Source of the DNA: Sphingobium chlorophenolicum
GTDB lineage: Bacteria; Pseudomonadota; Alphaproteobacteria; Sphingomonadales; Sphingomonadaceae
Assembly: GCF_000722875.1 (NCBI RefSeq)
Contig: NZ_JFHR01000060.1
Coordinates: 1 to 32,166 of the forward strand
Direction of reading: 5' to 3'
Length of the DNA stretch: 32,166 nt
Made by a program: the position numbers and the translations under genes. Below, in pieces: positions 32,091 through 32,166 of the stretch. The notes under the pieces were generated by a model that did no database searches, was not told the origin of the DNA, and saw only the letters and a list, made by a program, of their open reading frames with translations. Within the stretch, counting starts at the first letter, position 1, and each line of letters opens with the position of its first letter.

Positions 32091-32166
32091 AGGCGGCATC
32101 CGACGCCAAGTTCATCGTCTGCAATGCGGATGAAGGCGACAGCGGCACCTTCGCCGACCGGATGCT
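32084..32166 (+). pseudogene. Internal fragment of a formate dehydrogenase beta subunit (FdsB/NuoF-like), 5' end missing
   Basis: From about 32084 the plus frame reads DEAASDAKFIVCNADEGDSG followed by TFADRM to the edge. This matches the core of the FdsB/NuoF family near the FMN-binding site; the GDSGTF form is typical of NAD-linked formate dehydrogenase rather than complex I. In an intact gene this segment lies well inside the protein. Here an in-frame TAG stands at 32060-32062, and no ATG, GTG or TTG lies between it and the matching part. So it is either a broken gene, a rearrangement end, or an assembly join. Only some 27 codons can be seen. Confidence 0.6.

Noticed and set aside
1..32166. 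CRISPR arrays, tRNA or rRNA genes, insertion sequences, phage genes
   Set aside because: No regularly spaced direct repeats, tRNA-like cloverleaf, rRNA sequence, transposase or integrase was seen on either strand.

Overview
The window looks like a piece of a GC-rich alphaproteobacterial chromosome, most likely a sphingomonad. This is inferred from the TonB receptor type, the aerobic cob gene set, the very high GC at third codon positions, and a palindromic repeat that reads VIPAKAGIH-like in one frame. It opens inside one gene and closes inside another, so it may be a whole contig.

Left block (1-11493, all on the minus strand). Read in its own direction this is a five-gene run: a CHAT (caspase-like) TPR protein, a CHASE2-class III nucleotide cyclase, a secreted FecR-like small protein, a TpsB/ShlB-type outer-membrane transporter, and a very large Gly/Ala-rich TpsA exoprotein that runs off the left edge. 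Spacings are short or overlapping except for one 135-base gap. The layout suggests a two-partner secretion system joined to a periplasmic sensor/cyclase and a caspase-like peptidase.

Middle (11494-15571). A 304-base divergent region precedes a TonB-dependent receptor on the plus strand, which ends in a strong intrinsic terminator. A formylglycine-generating-enzyme homologue with both active-site cysteines and an 80-residue unknown protein follow. No sulfatase is present in the window.

Right block (15629-32034). Two cobalamin riboswitches each head a set of vitamin B12 genes. Riboswitch 1 precedes a NiCoT-type cobalt transporter, cobW, cobN, cobO and bluB. Riboswitch 2 precedes cobG, cobH, cobI, cobJ, (cobK on the opposite strand), cobL, cobE, cobM, cobB and cobF. 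Nearly every junction is an ATGA or TGATG overlap. Together these encode cobalt uptake, the oxygen-dependent (CobG-type) corrin ring route from precorrin-2 to hydrogenobyrinic acid a,c-diamide, the large cobaltochelatase subunit, corrinoid adenosylation, and synthesis of the lower ligand dimethylbenzimidazole. cobA, cobS/cobT and the nucleotide-loop genes are not here. Oddities include a REPIN-like palindrome inserted in frame in cobN, an apparent CTG start for bluB, and an apparent ATT start for cobK that overlaps the cobL ATG on the opposite strand.

Right edge (32035-32166). A half copy of a hairpin repeat runs directly into an internal piece of a formate dehydrogenase beta-subunit gene that has no start. 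This could be a rearrangement or an assembly join.
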